A stretch of DNA of 64,000 bases from Ww85 sp963745765 (GTDB lineage Bacteria; Desulfobacterota; Desulfobulbia; Desulfobulbales; Desulfocapsaceae). The notes under the pieces were generated by a model, which saw nothing but the letters and a program-made list of their open reading frames with translations, ran no database searches and had not been told where the DNA came from. This document shows, piece after piece, positions 53,565-63,817 of this stretch; the stretch's first letter is position 1, and each line of letters opens with the position of its first letter. The translations under genes and the position numbers were made by a program. The stretch spans positions 13,958 to 77,957 of the forward strand of contig CAVUYQ010000003.1 in the NCBI GenBank assembly GCA_963745765.1, written 5' to 3'.

Positions 53565-54371
53565 ATGAAACACGAAACGTTTTTCCGCAAACATCCGGTG
53601 TTCACAGGCGAAGAGTTCAACGATCATCTTGCAAGTCTTGGGAAAAAAGGCCCCAGGACCCGAGAATCCCTGCTGAATTATCATAGGAATACCGGGCATG
53701 TCATTCTCATTCGAAGAGGATTGTATGCGGTTATCCCAATAGGAGCCGATCCGGATTCGTATCCGATTGATCCTTTTCTTGTTGCCGCCAAACTCACAGC
53801 AGATGCTGTACTGTCATACCACACGGCTTTAGAAGTACACGGTTACGCTTACTCTATACGTGAGCATCTCACGTATTCAGCAGCCCGCCCGGTTTCCCCT
53901 GTTACGTTTCGATCCCATGTTTTTCGAGGTGTCAGGTACCCCCAATCACTTTGTCGCGCAGAAAAGGTAGATTTCGGTGTTACCACCGTCGATCGCGTGG
54001 GTCTTACGGTCAGGGTTACTTGCCTTGAGCGAACATTGGTGGATGTCTTGGATCGGCCTGCTCTTTCCGGTAGCTGGGAAGAAATTTGGCGTTCCCTTGA
54101 AGCGATCGAATTCTTCGATCTCGACAAAGTGGTCGAATATGCTCTTCTACTCGGCAATGCGACAACGATTGCCAAGGTTGGCTTTTATCTGGAACAGCAT
54201 CGCGAATCGTTGATGGTCGAAGAGAATCATCTGACACCTCTTCGTGATCATCGACCCAGGCAACCACATTACCTGGACAGTTCCAAGAGAAAATCAGGGA
54301 AGGTGGTCGCAGATTGGAATCTGGTGGTCCCTGTTGACTTATTCGAGCGGACTTGGGGAGAAGTGCTATGA
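53565..54371 (+). CDS. abiEi: AbiEi-type antitoxin / autorepressor of a type IV toxin-antitoxin system
   Basis: The 268-residue protein has an N-terminal winged-helix region (FTGEEFNDHLASLG, TGHVILIRRGLYAVIP) and the AbiEi C-terminal domain: DPFLVAAKLTADAVLSYHTA, LTVRVTCLERTLVDVLDRP. Family members repress their own promoter and counteract the AbiEii nucleotidyltransferase without direct binding, giving abortive phage resistance. Its stop codon overlaps the start of abiEii (ATGA), the classic operon layout. ATGs lie at 53559 and 53565. Confidence 0.88.
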   Translation: MKHETFFRKHPVFTGEEFNDHLASLGKKGPRTRESLLNYHRNTGHVILIRRGLYAVIPIGADPDSYPIDPFLVAAKLTADAVLSYHTALEVHGYAYSIREHLTYSAARPVSPVTFRSHVFRGVRYPQSLCRAEKVDFGVTTVDRVGLTVRVTCLERTLVDVLDRPALSGSWEEIWRSLEAIEFFDLDKVVEYALLLGNATTIAKVGFYLEQHRESLMVEENHLTPLRDHRPRQPHYLDSSKRKSGKVVADWNLVVPVDLFERTWGEVL

Positions 54372-55338
54372 AAATATCTCATGAGAAACTGATAGCTCAA
54401 GCGGAAGCAACAGGATTCAGACCGGATGTGCTTGAAAAGGTTGCCCACCTTCTGGGGTTGCTCGAAGCTCTTGGCAGCCATCCTTTTTTAAAAGGCAAGC
54501 TGGCTCTCAAGGGTGGAACAGCTCTGAACCTTTTTATATTCAATGTTCCCCGGCTTTCCGTTGATATCGATCTCAACTATGTGGGGGCGGAGGATCGTGA
54601 AGCCATGCTTGCCGAACGACCCAGGATCGAGCAGGCTGTTCAGGCAGTATTTGCAAGGGAAGGATTCACTGTCAGGCGCATGCCGGAAGAACACGCCGGC
54701 GGAAAATGGTCCCTGCGTTACCAGAGTGCTGCCGGCCAAGGCGGCAATCTCGAAGTGGACCTCAACTTCATGTACCGGGTCCCTTTGTGGCCTGTTTCGT
54801 TATCCGATTCGTATCCGGTCGGTACCTGGCAGGCCACACAAATACCTGTAATTGATATCCATGAATTGGCGGCGGGAAAACTGGCGGCGTTGCTTGCACG
54901 CAGACAGGCGAGGGATTTGTTTGACAGCCATATTCTTTTGCATATGGAAAATCTCGATCTTGACCGGCTGCGTACAGCCTTTGTCGTTTACGGTGCTATG
55001 AACCGTAAAGACTGGCGAACGGTTTCCACCGAGGATGTGAATTTGGACAGCTCTGGAACTTGCCCGGCAGTTGATCCCGACCTTACGTTTTTATTCAATC
55101 TACAGAACAAGAATCTATCGACCAATATGGTACACGCCTCGTGGAAGAATGCCGACAGGCCCTGTCTGTTGTAATTCCCTTCTCGGAAAACGAGAAAGCG
55201 TTTCTTGACCTGCTGCTTGACTACGGAGAGATTGACTCGACTATCCTGACTGCTGACAAAAGTCTGCAACAACGCATTCAAAGGCAGCCTCTTTTGGAGT
55301 GGAAGGCGGTTAATGTTAGAAAATATAAAGGTCTATAA
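54368..55338 (+). pseudogene. abiEii: AbiEii nucleotidyltransferase toxin, C-terminal frame breaks
   Basis: The nucleotidyltransferase core is intact: LKGGTALNLFIFNVPRLS followed by VDIDLNYVG, the hGG and DxD motifs of the DUF1814 family, and further on IDIHELAAGKLAALLARRQ with ARDLFDSH. After about residue 225 the frame changes near 55045 (ALELARQLIPTLRFYSIYRT in a second frame) and again near 55105 (SIDQYGTRLVEECRQ in a third) to the stop at 55338. The rejoined protein would be a normal length of about 320 residues. Conservation across both breaks favours sequencing indels. Confidence 0.82.
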
Positions 55339-55403
55339 CGATGGCATAAAATGCCTTAGCAGTATATCTACAGAAGAGAGAAACAAAGAAACCCTGTAAG
55401 CCA

Positions 55404-57096
55404 GTGTCTGTTCGAGCGAACATAACCTACTGAATTGATTTGATAAAAATCGCCTTTTGGGGTGTATTTTTCAGCGATCCATAGTAAGTAATATTGCGTA
55501 ACCTATCAAAATTACGCAATTAACTACTTTATGGAGTCACAAAAAGATGCGAAAAACACGCAATCCGCAGCTTCCTCTGGCAGAGGCAACTACTGACCAC
55601 CCCAAGGCGAAAGAGTTTGCACAGATCAGTGAAATACTTGACGACAACAATAGCATTTACGCCCTGGCACGACAAGATCTTGGTATAGCCGACAACAATA
55701 TTGGAGCAAACGGCATGACTGCCGAACAGGTAATTCGTGCATGCGATAATAAAACAAATCGACAGATACAGTTACCGGGAACTTGCCTTCCATCTGGCCG
55801 ATTCCCGAGTCTATTGTCATTTTGTCAAAATTGGAATCGGCAAGTCCTTTAAAAAGTCGGCATTACAAAAAGGGATCAAGGCGCTGTCAGAAGAGACATG
55901 GGAGGCAATCAACAGAGTTCTTGTGGGGTATGCCCAGGATCACGATCTTGAAAAGGGGCGCAAGGTCAGGATGGACTGCACTGTTGTCGAATCGAATATT
56001 CATGCGCCATACGATTCCGAATTGCTCGTTGATGCAAACCGCGTCCTCGCCCGACTCCTGGATACCGTCAAAGACAGAATTACCGGTATAGTTTTCACCT
56101 TTACCAATCATTTGCGCCGGGCCAGACGGCGGAATCTTGAGATCATGAATGCCAAAAAGGCCGAAGGAGCGAAAAAGCCATACAAGGATCTGATTGAAGT
56201 AACAGAAAATACGATTGGTTATGCTATGAAAGGGTTGCAGGGTCTGGCATCCTACACAGCAGCGAGCTTAGAGCAACAGGCGTTTGTATACGATATCACT
56301 CAGAAATTACAACATTATCTGCCACTTTCCCGGCAGATAGTGTGTCAAACTCGACGCAGGGTGCTGGAAGGTGAATCTGTTCCTGCCCAAGAAAAGATTG
56401 TTTCGATCTTTGAAGAGCACACGGATATTATCCGCAAGGATCGCCGCGATACCTATTATGGTCACAAGATTTGTGTTACGGGTGGCACTTCAAATTTGAT
56501 CCTTGATTGTGTTATTCTTGAAGGAAATCCAGCTGATTCGGAATTAACCGGGACGATGCTGGACAGACAAGCTGAATTTATGGTCGCTATCCTTTGAAAG
56601 CTGCATTTGATGGCGGTTTTACCTCTCATGCCAACCTGGAGCAAGCAAAGAGCCAATGGCATCAAGGACGTCTGTTTTTCCAAAGGCCGTGGCCTTGAGG
56701 AAGAGGATATGTGTCGAAGCAAGAGAGTGTACAAAGGTTTGCGGAAATTCCGTGCAGGTATCGAGTCAGGAATATCCTGGTTGAAGCGCAGTCTTGGCTT
56801 GGACAGGTGCACCTGGAAAGGGTTTGAGTCATTCAAGAGCTATGTTTGGGCATCCATCGTTTCGGCAAATTTGCTGACATTGGCCCGCAAACAACTGGCT
56901 TGAATTTCGGATTCATTGATCAAACCTTTGTTTTTCCAATGGGAGAGGTGTGCTCTGATTCAGTGATTTTCAACATAGAACACGTTACTTAACTTATATT
57001 GCAATCGATTAAAGCGAATCACACGACGACCAAGACGGTATTAAATAATTAGGAAATAGATGGAGCTTAAGAATTTCGTCATTTATGGACAGACAT
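55404..57096 (+). mobile_element. Insertion sequence, about 1.7 kb, tentatively ISNCY type
   Basis: The ends GTGTCTGTTC (left) and GGACAGACAT (right) form an imperfect terminal inverted repeat around a single transposase gene on the plus strand. The right end read inwards, TGTCTGTCCATAAATG, is nearly identical to the end of the palindromic element at 47480. Flanks (AAGCCA and CAGCTA) match at only four of six bases, so a target duplication is uncertain. It lies between the AbiE pair and the methyltransferase-helicase genes. Confidence 0.75.
55547..56903 (+). pseudogene. DDE transposase, frame broken about three times
   Basis: The protein starts MRKTRNPQLPLAEATTDHP and, in successive frames, continues as IIKQIDRYSYRELAFHLADS, then RMDCTVVESNIHAPYD, TYYGHKICVTGG, KAAFDGGFTSHANLEQAK, and finally the CRSKRVYKGLRKFRAGIE segment with ISWLKRSLGL. 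The conserved Asp in DGGF and the Glu in RAGIE fit DDE catalysis. Breaks occur near 55740, 56590 and 56650. The joined protein is about 450 residues. Family naming as ISNCY is from memory of similar openings and is tentative. Confidence 0.8.
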
Positions 57097-57139
57097 CAGC
57101 TAATATTTGTGATGCCGATAGAAACGAGACCAGACAATT

Positions 57140-57724
57140 TTGAAAAATTTTTACGAAGAAAATCACCAGCAATATTTTAACTCTACAGTTGGCATTGACC
57201 CTTCAGCCTTTCTGAATCCCCTAGCTAACTTGCTTAAACCTCAAGCAGCAATACTTGATATTGGCTGTGGTTCTGGCCGTGACCTTCGGTGGTTTGCCAG
57301 CCGCGGCTTTAAGCCTACTGGCTTTGAGCAGGCCCCCAAACTTGCCAGCCTAGCACGGGAATATTCCAACTGCCCCGTAATAGAAGGCGATTTTTCTCAC
57401 TATAATTTTTCTACGCTCCAATTTTCCGCCCTCGTTTTTGTGGGTTCCTTGGTGCATCTTCCAAAAGAAATCTTACCCATCATACTTCAGTCAACCTGTC
57501 AGGCACTTGTCGCAGATGGTTTGATGCTCATCACCATGAAAGAAGGGCGTGATTCTTCCAGTACCGATGACGGTCGTGTCTTTACTTTATGGTCAAGGGA
57601 GGAACTCGAAGAAATCTTTGCGGCAAACAATCTTCATATTCTAGATTTTTCTCGGCAGGTTTCAAAATTGCCAGCAAATGATATTTGGCTTGGTTATGTG
57701 TTGAGGTACAATGATGGGGAATGA
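57140..57724 (+). CDS. Class I SAM-dependent methyltransferase coupled to the helicase gene
   Basis: The 194-residue protein has motif I LDIGCGSGRDLRWF (about 39-52), motif II region PTGFEQAPKLA, VIEGDFSHYNF, and a C-terminal HILDFSRQVSKLPANDIWLG. It lacks NPPY/DPPY or PC motifs of DNA methylases, so the target is more likely a small molecule, protein or RNA. An upstream in-frame stop at 57119 leaves only the TTG at 57140 as start. It overlaps the helicase gene by 14 bases, so the two are made together. It starts 44 bases after the insertion sequence, whose end may supply its promoter. Confidence 0.85.
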   Translation: MKNFYEENHQQYFNSTVGIDPSAFLNPLANLLKPQAAILDIGCGSGRDLRWFASRGFKPTGFEQAPKLASLAREYSNCPVIEGDFSHYNFSTLQFSALVFVGSLVHLPKEILPIILQSTCQALVADGLMLITMKEGRDSSSTDDGRVFTLWSREELEEIFAANNLHILDFSRQVSKLPANDIWLGYVLRYNDGE

Positions 57725-60700
57725 ATCTCATTGTTCCCTGAATGATTTACAATCTTGGCTCTTTGATCTTGGGTTTGAGCAACTTTCTAAGAAAAACACA
57801 GGTTGTTCTTTTCTCAGAAAAAAGGATGACATTTGCCTCATTATTGACATCGGAATTTGTGAACTTTCTGACTATCCCTATGTGGCCTATACCAGTGAGC
57901 AGAACGAATTGATGGCTGCTCATAGCCAGGTTCTCCGTTTTCTTTATGATCAGGGAAGTCCTGTCAATACCATTCAATTTGAGCTCACTATGTTTCTGGA
58001 AGGTGAGAGTGATCCTGAACAGATCAGACGATTTGGTAGCAATCGGACAGAACAGGAAATCGACCCAACACTTCCAGAAGCCACCTTTGAAGAATGTTTT
58101 TTGGAAGCCTTCGGTGATCGAACTCGAATGGCGTTACATCGTGAATTTTCTTATGTCGATTTGGAGGGCAGGGTCCGCTATGTTGATTATGCTTTATTTG
58201 CTAGGTCATTAAAATTTGCTATTGAGCTTAATGGTGAAAGTTTTCATCACCCGGTAGTAATCGGTGCCAAGAGGTATCGCTCCCAGTTGTTTAAACAAAA
58301 TTCTCTGGTTGCTGATGGCTTTAAAGTTTTTCGCTGGTCTTTAAATGGCATGCGAGATCGAGAACGATTTATTCTGGAGCTTTCAAGATTCATGGGGCAT
58401 GCCAGGCCATTCCTCGATAAGTCAATTTTTAAATTAAGTCGCTCAGTACAAACGTTAAGTGCTTCTGCACAGACTTTTTCTCTAAAAGATCATCAGCAAC
58501 AAGCGCTGGAACAATTGAGCAAAGCTAGAGAAAAAGGTAGGAATACATTTTTACTAGTTCTGCCTACGGGTACCGGGAAAACAGAAATATTTATTGAAGA
58601 TTTAGTCCGGTTAAAAAAACATGACCTTGATCTGAGAGCACTGGTCATTGTTCCCACCAGGAAATTACGGGAGCAGACCCTTGCCAGATTTAAACTCCGT
58701 CTGCCTTATCAATTCCAAGATAGCACTTCCAGTAATGTCCTAGATGAAAACACGGCCGATTTTCTGGTTCAAACATCAGCCTATCTTCATCGTCATTACT
58801 ATAAAATTTCGCCAGACCGCTTTGACTATATTGTTGTAGATGAAGCCCACCATGCTGCTGCCCAAGGCCTGCGCAATATTCTTGAACATTTCAGCCCCAC
58901 CCATCTTCTGGGTGTCACTGCAACTCCAGAGCGTTTTGATCAGCAAAGTCTTGAAGAGATATTCGGTGAGTACGAACCTCAATTCTCACTGGAGGAAGCC
59001 ATCCGACAAGGACTTGTTCCTCCTGTTCGCTGTTATAGAATCCAGTCAAATATCGATCTCTCCGAAGTTCGATTCAACGGACGCGAATTTGTCAAAAGTG
59101 ATTTGCAAAGAACCCTACTTGTTCCTTCACGGGATCAACTCATTGCAGATCTCTTGCAACGATATTTTGGTGATAAATTCTCATGCAAGCAGGGCGTTAT
59201 TTTTTGTGTTGATATAAAACACGCAAGAAGGATGGCAGGTCTCTTGAAAAATCAGGGGATAACAGCCTGTGCAGTCGATGGTAGAGATCGAAAAAATGCA
59301 GCCAAGGCACAAAAAGCCTACGATGTTGGTACGGTCCGCTTTCTCTGCGCTTGCGACCTCCTTACCGAAGGTTGGGACGCACCGCAGACTTCTATTCTGG
59401 TAATGGCACGGCCAACTTTTTCTAAAGTGCTTTATTCTCAGCAACTTGGGCGTGGTCTTCGTAATTTTAAAGACAAGGAGGCTCTTTATGTTGTCGATGT
59501 TGTAGATAATTACGGGGCCAAATTACAGCCCATGTCTCTGCATTCGCTGTTAAAGGTACATAATTATCAGCCATTTACGAACTTGATTGAACCAGGAGCT
59601 CAAAGCCGTACAGAAGAGATCACCATTCTTGATGGCCTTTATGAAGGTGAGCGAAGGATTGAGCCAGTAGATATTTTCAGTTTCGAGGAGATGTATAGTT
59701 CTTTTCTGAATGAAGAGCAGTTGGCGAGAGAACTTTTTGTTTCCACTGGAACAGTACGGCAGTGGCTCAGCAAAAGTAAGATTTTTTCCGATGTCCAATA
59801 TCCATTTGGGAGGAGGAATTTCATTTTTTTGACCCCCAGCAGGTATCAAAGATTCGTGAACAAGAGGGCTTGCAGGAACATAATGCGAAAACCAGGGTCA
59901 CAGATTTTCATGAGTTCCTAGAAAAACGTGATTACACATTTTCATACAAGATAATATTTCTGCTCAGTTATTTGAAAATTCGAAATGAACGCTTTGAGGC
60001 TTTTCTTCCAGACTTGCTTGAACTCTACCAGCAATTTTATCGGAATCTTCTCTCCAAAAACGGCAAAAATGAGCGGAAAACATGTCCTTACAACCGGTTG
60101 GAACATGTAGATGATTTAACGTTACTTAAACGCAGTATTCTTGAAAACCCTTTTGAAAAGTTTGAGAGAAAACGGTTCTTCTACCATTGTAAGGATCTGA
60201 ATTATCTTGCCATGGATCCAGAGCTCATCAATAATCTCACACCTGACCATTACCAAAAGATCATTGAGCAGATGGTGCAAGATCTGCAAGATTATTTTGC
60301 TAAATTACAAATAGCACTGTCGAAATCTGATTATTCTTTTCTGTTGCCTGAAATAGAGCAAGAAAAGCCACTGGAATTGTTTATTGATCAACCGACAGAA
60401 GAACAAAAGTATTCTTCTGTACTCCCTTTTTTATCCGCTAAGCATTGCAGCTGGCGAGTTCAGGGATTCGGTAGTTCCCGATGAACCGGAGTCATGGTTT
60501 ATTGTGGAAGGCCTAACTACGAAACGAGCACTATCAACACCTATGTTTGTGGCCCAGGTGCATGGAAAATCTATGGAACCAATTATTCCGGATGGCGCAT
60601 ATTGCTTATTTACTTTTGAAGTTGGTGGTACGCGCAATGGTCGTATTGTTCTTGCCCAGAAAGCAGATATTTCTGACCAGGATACTGGGGCCAGTTACAC

Positions 60701-60884
60701 TGTTAAGACTTATCATTCGAGCAAGAGAGCAGATCAAGACACTGGCTGGCAACATGAAACCATCACCTTACAACCGGCAAACTCTGACTATCAGGAAATT
60801 ATTATTCCGGCAGATGGCGCTGATGATTTCAAAATAGTTGCCTTTTTCGTAGAAGTTTTGACCGGAAAACAGGTTGGGGACTGA
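57711..60884 (+). pseudogene. Nuclease-like / SF2 helicase / S24 peptidase fusion, two frame breaks
   Basis: Three frames join into one protein of about 1050 residues. Residues 125-225 resemble a DUF559/Vsr-like PD-(D/E)xK nuclease (D159 in RYVDYAL, E172 in FAIELNGESFHH). The SF2 helicase core has LPTGTGKTEIF (284-294), VVDEAHHA (376-383), GVTATP (401-406) and QQLGRGLR (577-584). At the T-run near 59831 the frame shifts (FFDPQQVSKIREQEGLQ), and an all-helical region follows. Near 60430 it shifts again into a LexA-like S24 domain with Ser in VHGKSMEPIIPDG (60570) and the Lys in YTVKTYHS (60705). It looks like a defence protein. The breaks are probably sequencing errors. Confidence 0.75.
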
Positions 60885-60984
60885 TTATTGTGTCATTTAC
60901 CCTCTTTAATAATGACTTCTGAAGGAGGAATCCAATAACAGAATATCTCTTTAGGGGGAAAGTGCAGTGATCTCAAATGTTAAA

Positions 60985-62208
60985 CTAATTGTATTTCTCC
61001 CCTTGGCTTTGATCATGAGTTATCACGACTTCATACCCTTCAAATTTTCTAATGTTGATTACCTTCTCAGCATCAAACATTAGATATTGACCTTTAATGC
61101 CAGTCAGAACACCTTCAATGTATGGTGATTTCTCGGGGTTAAAGGATATTATTTTGCTAGGATATTGCAACACAGGGAATCGGCCTGTAAAAACAGAGTC
61201 GTTGGAACACAGATATTTTCGAAGTTCGACAGTCAAAGACGTTTGCGCTAGGTTGTAGGCCTCTTGAAAATCAGCTGCTGGCAAAACCTCATTCCGTAAC
61301 ATTTTTTGCCAATGTGTTCTATCTGTGAAAAATTCTTTCAATTCAACTTCAATTTCTCCAGCTAGATATCTGGATAAACCTACTTTGCTGTCGGAGTCTA
61401 TGACAAAACCCTTGACCTGGGTATCAATAATTGCTTTACCCTCGTTACTCAGACATGAGAGTGAGACGAGCCGCACATCTGCCCGCTCTTTGTCAAGCCT
61501 GCCCACCGCTTCGGCAATGACGAAGCATCCTGCCAAATTGGCTTTGATGTCATTTGGAAGAACCGCTGGTGTCTGTATTCTGAGAAGAAGTGGCTCGAGA
61601 TTGTTGGTTCCTTTACCTGAGGTAGAAGCATCGAAACCGGTCAATAACTTTGCCTCCATAAAAGAAGGGGGAAGGTAGACTTTCCTTCCTTTTTTTTTAT
61701 CGTTCCCTTGTGCTGGCTCTCCGGAAGTAATAGTCGGGTTCGACAATACACTGATCTCACCGATCATCTTTGGCTCGGGTTGTACATGTGTCGGCAGGTT
61801 TGCAGGTATGGTTCTTCCGTCAGGTGGCAAAGGCCATGGCTGCTCATTGGGTAGAGGTTGTGGCAGCCTTGTATGTTGAGTAACTTCATCGGCAGAGGGG
61901 ATTTCTGGGAGAGTTTTTTCGGTAAGTTGCTGTTTCGTTTTCTTCTGCTCCTGAGCTAATTTGTCTACTGTTTCCTGGAGAGACTCAAGTTGCCGTCTTT
62001 GTTCCCGGAGCATGGTTTTTTGGATCAAATCTGGTTCCAGCTGGATTTCTTGAGTTTTCTTTTGCCCGAAAAAGCCTTTGGAAGTTCCAGGACCGGAAGT
62101 GTTGTACCCGGTAGCAACCAGAATAATAAAAACGACACCAATCCCCGCCCAGATAACAATCTTCTTTTGTTTGGGACCAAGATCGTTGAATCTCTTTCTT
62201 AGGCTCAT
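60985..62208 (-). CDS. traB: F-type conjugation protein TraB
   Basis: The 407-residue VirB10-like core subunit of a type IV secretion system has a short cytoplasmic N-terminus, one membrane span (IVIWAGIGVVFIILVATGY, 18-36), a coiled-coil (LESLQETVDKLAQEQKKTKQ), a proline-rich periplasmic stretch (RLPQPLPNEQPWPLPPDG) and a C-terminal beta-barrel domain with FVIAEAVGRLDKERADVRLV. It spans the envelope and links the inner-membrane motor to the outer-membrane TraV/TraK ring. Its ATG overlaps the traK stop (ATGA). It converges on the helicase gene, so the tra operon has been cut or rearranged after traB. Confidence 0.9.
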   Translation of the reverse strand: MSLRKRFNDLGPKQKKIVIWAGIGVVFIILVATGYNTSGPGTSKGFFGQKKTQEIQLEPDLIQKTMLREQRRQLESLQETVDKLAQEQKKTKQQLTEKTLPEIPSADEVTQHTRLPQPLPNEQPWPLPPDGRTIPANLPTHVQPEPKMIGEISVLSNPTITSGEPAQGNDKKKGRKVYLPPSFMEAKLLTGFDASTSGKGTNNLEPLLLRIQTPAVLPNDIKANLAGCFVIAEAVGRLDKERADVRLVSLSCLSNEGKAIIDTQVKGFVIDSDSKVGLSRYLAGEIEVELKEFFTDRTHWQKMLRNEVLPAADFQEAYNLAQTSLTVELRKYLCSNDSVFTGRFPVLQYPSKIISFNPEKSPYIEGVLTGIKGQYLMFDAEKVINIRKFEGYEVVITHDQSQGEKYN

Positions 62209-62938
62209 TTCTCCTGCTCCTTCTGATCCACTATAAATACCATGGTTGACTGGTTGGGCTCCAAGGTGTGATTATCCACTGCGACAGCAAGAATTGAATT
62301 GCTGATGGATGAGGAGAGGAAAAGCTGTTCATTCAAATCAATTGAGCCCCAGATAGGGATGTTGCCTGATATTTTCTCAAACGAAGTCCAACACCATCCA
62401 CATCAACAACCTGAAATAAGTGAATTTCCAGATCAGGAGAAAGAGATACCTCCTGGTTGATTCGCTTAACCTATAACTAGCTGGGTAGTCACCGTGGTAT
62501 GCCTCTCTGATCAGCAGAAGTGCCTGTTTCTCAAGAGGCATTTTTTGATAGTGGTTAATGTTTTTCTTGAAAGTATCGCCGCTGGGGGATGCAAGGCGGA
62601 GTGTGACAGAGGGGATGTCCGCAGGTGTGACGAGGAGGGTGTATACTGCATTATTACAGACCACGAACAATTCACTCTCGGCATCTGCGTATATATAGTC
62701 AGTTCCAGAATCCTCGATCTTGAATTTGATAAATCCATTATTGCCTGAAAAATGCCCAGTCATGGCCTTTTCCTGCGAAAAAATTAAATCGTTCATCGGT
62801 CCTCGGACAGACAATCCGGTTAATATCCCTGTTAGAGAGCTTAACAGCCGTTGGTATCTCTGCTTGGATCACCTCACTTGCCAGGCGTCGTAAGTTAAAG
62901 TTAGAATCAAGACAGCTGACGCGAGAAATATTCTAGCC
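62205..62938 (-). pseudogene. traK: F-type conjugation protein TraK, several frame breaks
   Basis: TraK is the secretin-like outer-membrane ring component, homologous to VirB9. Pieces in different frames are a hydrophobic N-terminus (RIFLASAVLILTL), IPTAVKLSNRDINRIVC, MNDLIFSQEKAMTGHFSGNN with FIKFKI, TLLVTPADIPSVTLRL, and a C-terminal FEKISGNIPIWGSIDLN up to a stop overlapping traB. Breaks lie near 62870, 62800, 62465 and 62385. The total fits a protein of about 240 residues. Order between traE and traB is that of F-type systems. Confidence 0.8.
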
Positions 62939-63508
62939 ACGTTCCTGCTCCTGCCTTTGTGTCAGTTTTTCCTTGAACGATATGATGTAAAATCTGCCGT
63001 CTTGTAGGCGATAGTCGATAAGATAGGTTTTGCTGGTGTTTTCAAGTAAAGTATCCCCAGCATATTGTTTGAAATCCCCAAAGATTTCTATAACCCCATC
63101 AGTGACACTGATTTTCTCGAGATAGAAGACAGAACTAACCTGTGATTCTTCGACTCTACTGGCCAAGGAGTACCAGGAATCGGAAGCCTGCGGATATGCC
63201 TCCGGAGCAAAATAGGCGAGCAGTTCCTCAAACTGGCTCCGTGCTGTCGGGGGCGAGTAGGTGGCTGCAAGACTGACAATTCTTCTGCTAATGTCTGAAA
63301 TATAGGCGTCATTGGGTTTGCCCTGAATAAACTCGACAGTCCCGGTCATCGTCGGTGGGATCAGGACTACTCGTTGATATTTTACCGCTCGATAGACCAT
63401 GGCGGAATTGAACATGACGGTAAGCGCCAGTATGGTGATGGTGAACTTGAGCAACCTGTTTTGAGCAAAGAGGTTGCTTGTTTTCTGCAGGAAGATCTCA
63501 GCGTTCAT
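62933..63508 (-). CDS. traE: F-type conjugation protein TraE
   Basis: The 191-residue VirB5/VirB8-like inner-membrane protein has one N-terminal span (LLKFTITILALTVMFNSAMV, about 19-38) and a periplasmic domain with VVLIPPTMTGTVEFIQGKP, YLEKISVTDGVIEIFGDFKQ and TYLIDYRLQDGRFYIISFKE, typical of TraE. It is needed for pilus assembly. Its start overlaps the traL stop (ATGA) and its stop overlaps the start of traK, so the genes are tightly coupled. Confidence 0.9.
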   Translation of the reverse strand: MNAEIFLQKTSNLFAQNRLLKFTITILALTVMFNSAMVYRAVKYQRVVLIPPTMTGTVEFIQGKPNDAYISDISRRIVSLAATYSPPTARSQFEELLAYFAPEAYPQASDSWYSLASRVEESQVSSVFYLEKISVTDGVIEIFGDFKQYAGDTLLENTSKTYLIDYRLQDGRFYIISFKEKLTQRQEQERG

Positions 63509-63786
63509 TCATGAAACTCCCTCTGAAAATAATCGGGATAATTTTTCATCTGAATAAAACCGAACATATAGAGGACATGCCTGAGAAACCCTCTTGATTG
63601 CGATCTCTTGGTCCGGGTGTAGAAGTATTGGGTGATCAGAAACACCAGCCACATGATTTTGCCGTAAAGAAGGGCCAATGTGAGGGTGAATACACAGAGG
63701 ATCAGCTCGTCTGTCTCGAACCAGAGTACCTGGATGGGTCTTGAAAGGTACTGGGGGAATCTGTGGGTAAAATTGTTTTCGCTCAA
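63505..63786 (-). CDS. traL: F-type conjugation protein TraL
   Basis: The 93-residue VirB3-like membrane protein opens THRFPQYLSRPIQVLWFETD, followed by two close hydrophobic spans (LILCVFTLTLALLYG, IMWLVFLITQYF) and a basic tail ending in YPDYFQREFHE. This is the TraL layout. The start is TTG at 63786 with GAGGAG nine to ten bases upstream. It follows the pilin gene by 31 bases. Confidence 0.88.
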   Translation of the reverse strand: MSENNFTHRFPQYLSRPIQVLWFETDELILCVFTLTLALLYGKIMWLVFLITQYFYTRTKRSQSRGFLRHVLYMFGFIQMKNYPDYFQREFHE

Positions 63787-63817
63787 TCGGATCTTTCTCC
63801 TCTGGATTCCATGGCTT

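Noticed and set aside
57140..60884. Type I or III restriction-modification system
   Set aside because: The methyltransferase has no NPPY/DPPY or PC motif and there is no specificity subunit; the S24 domain is foreign to both types.
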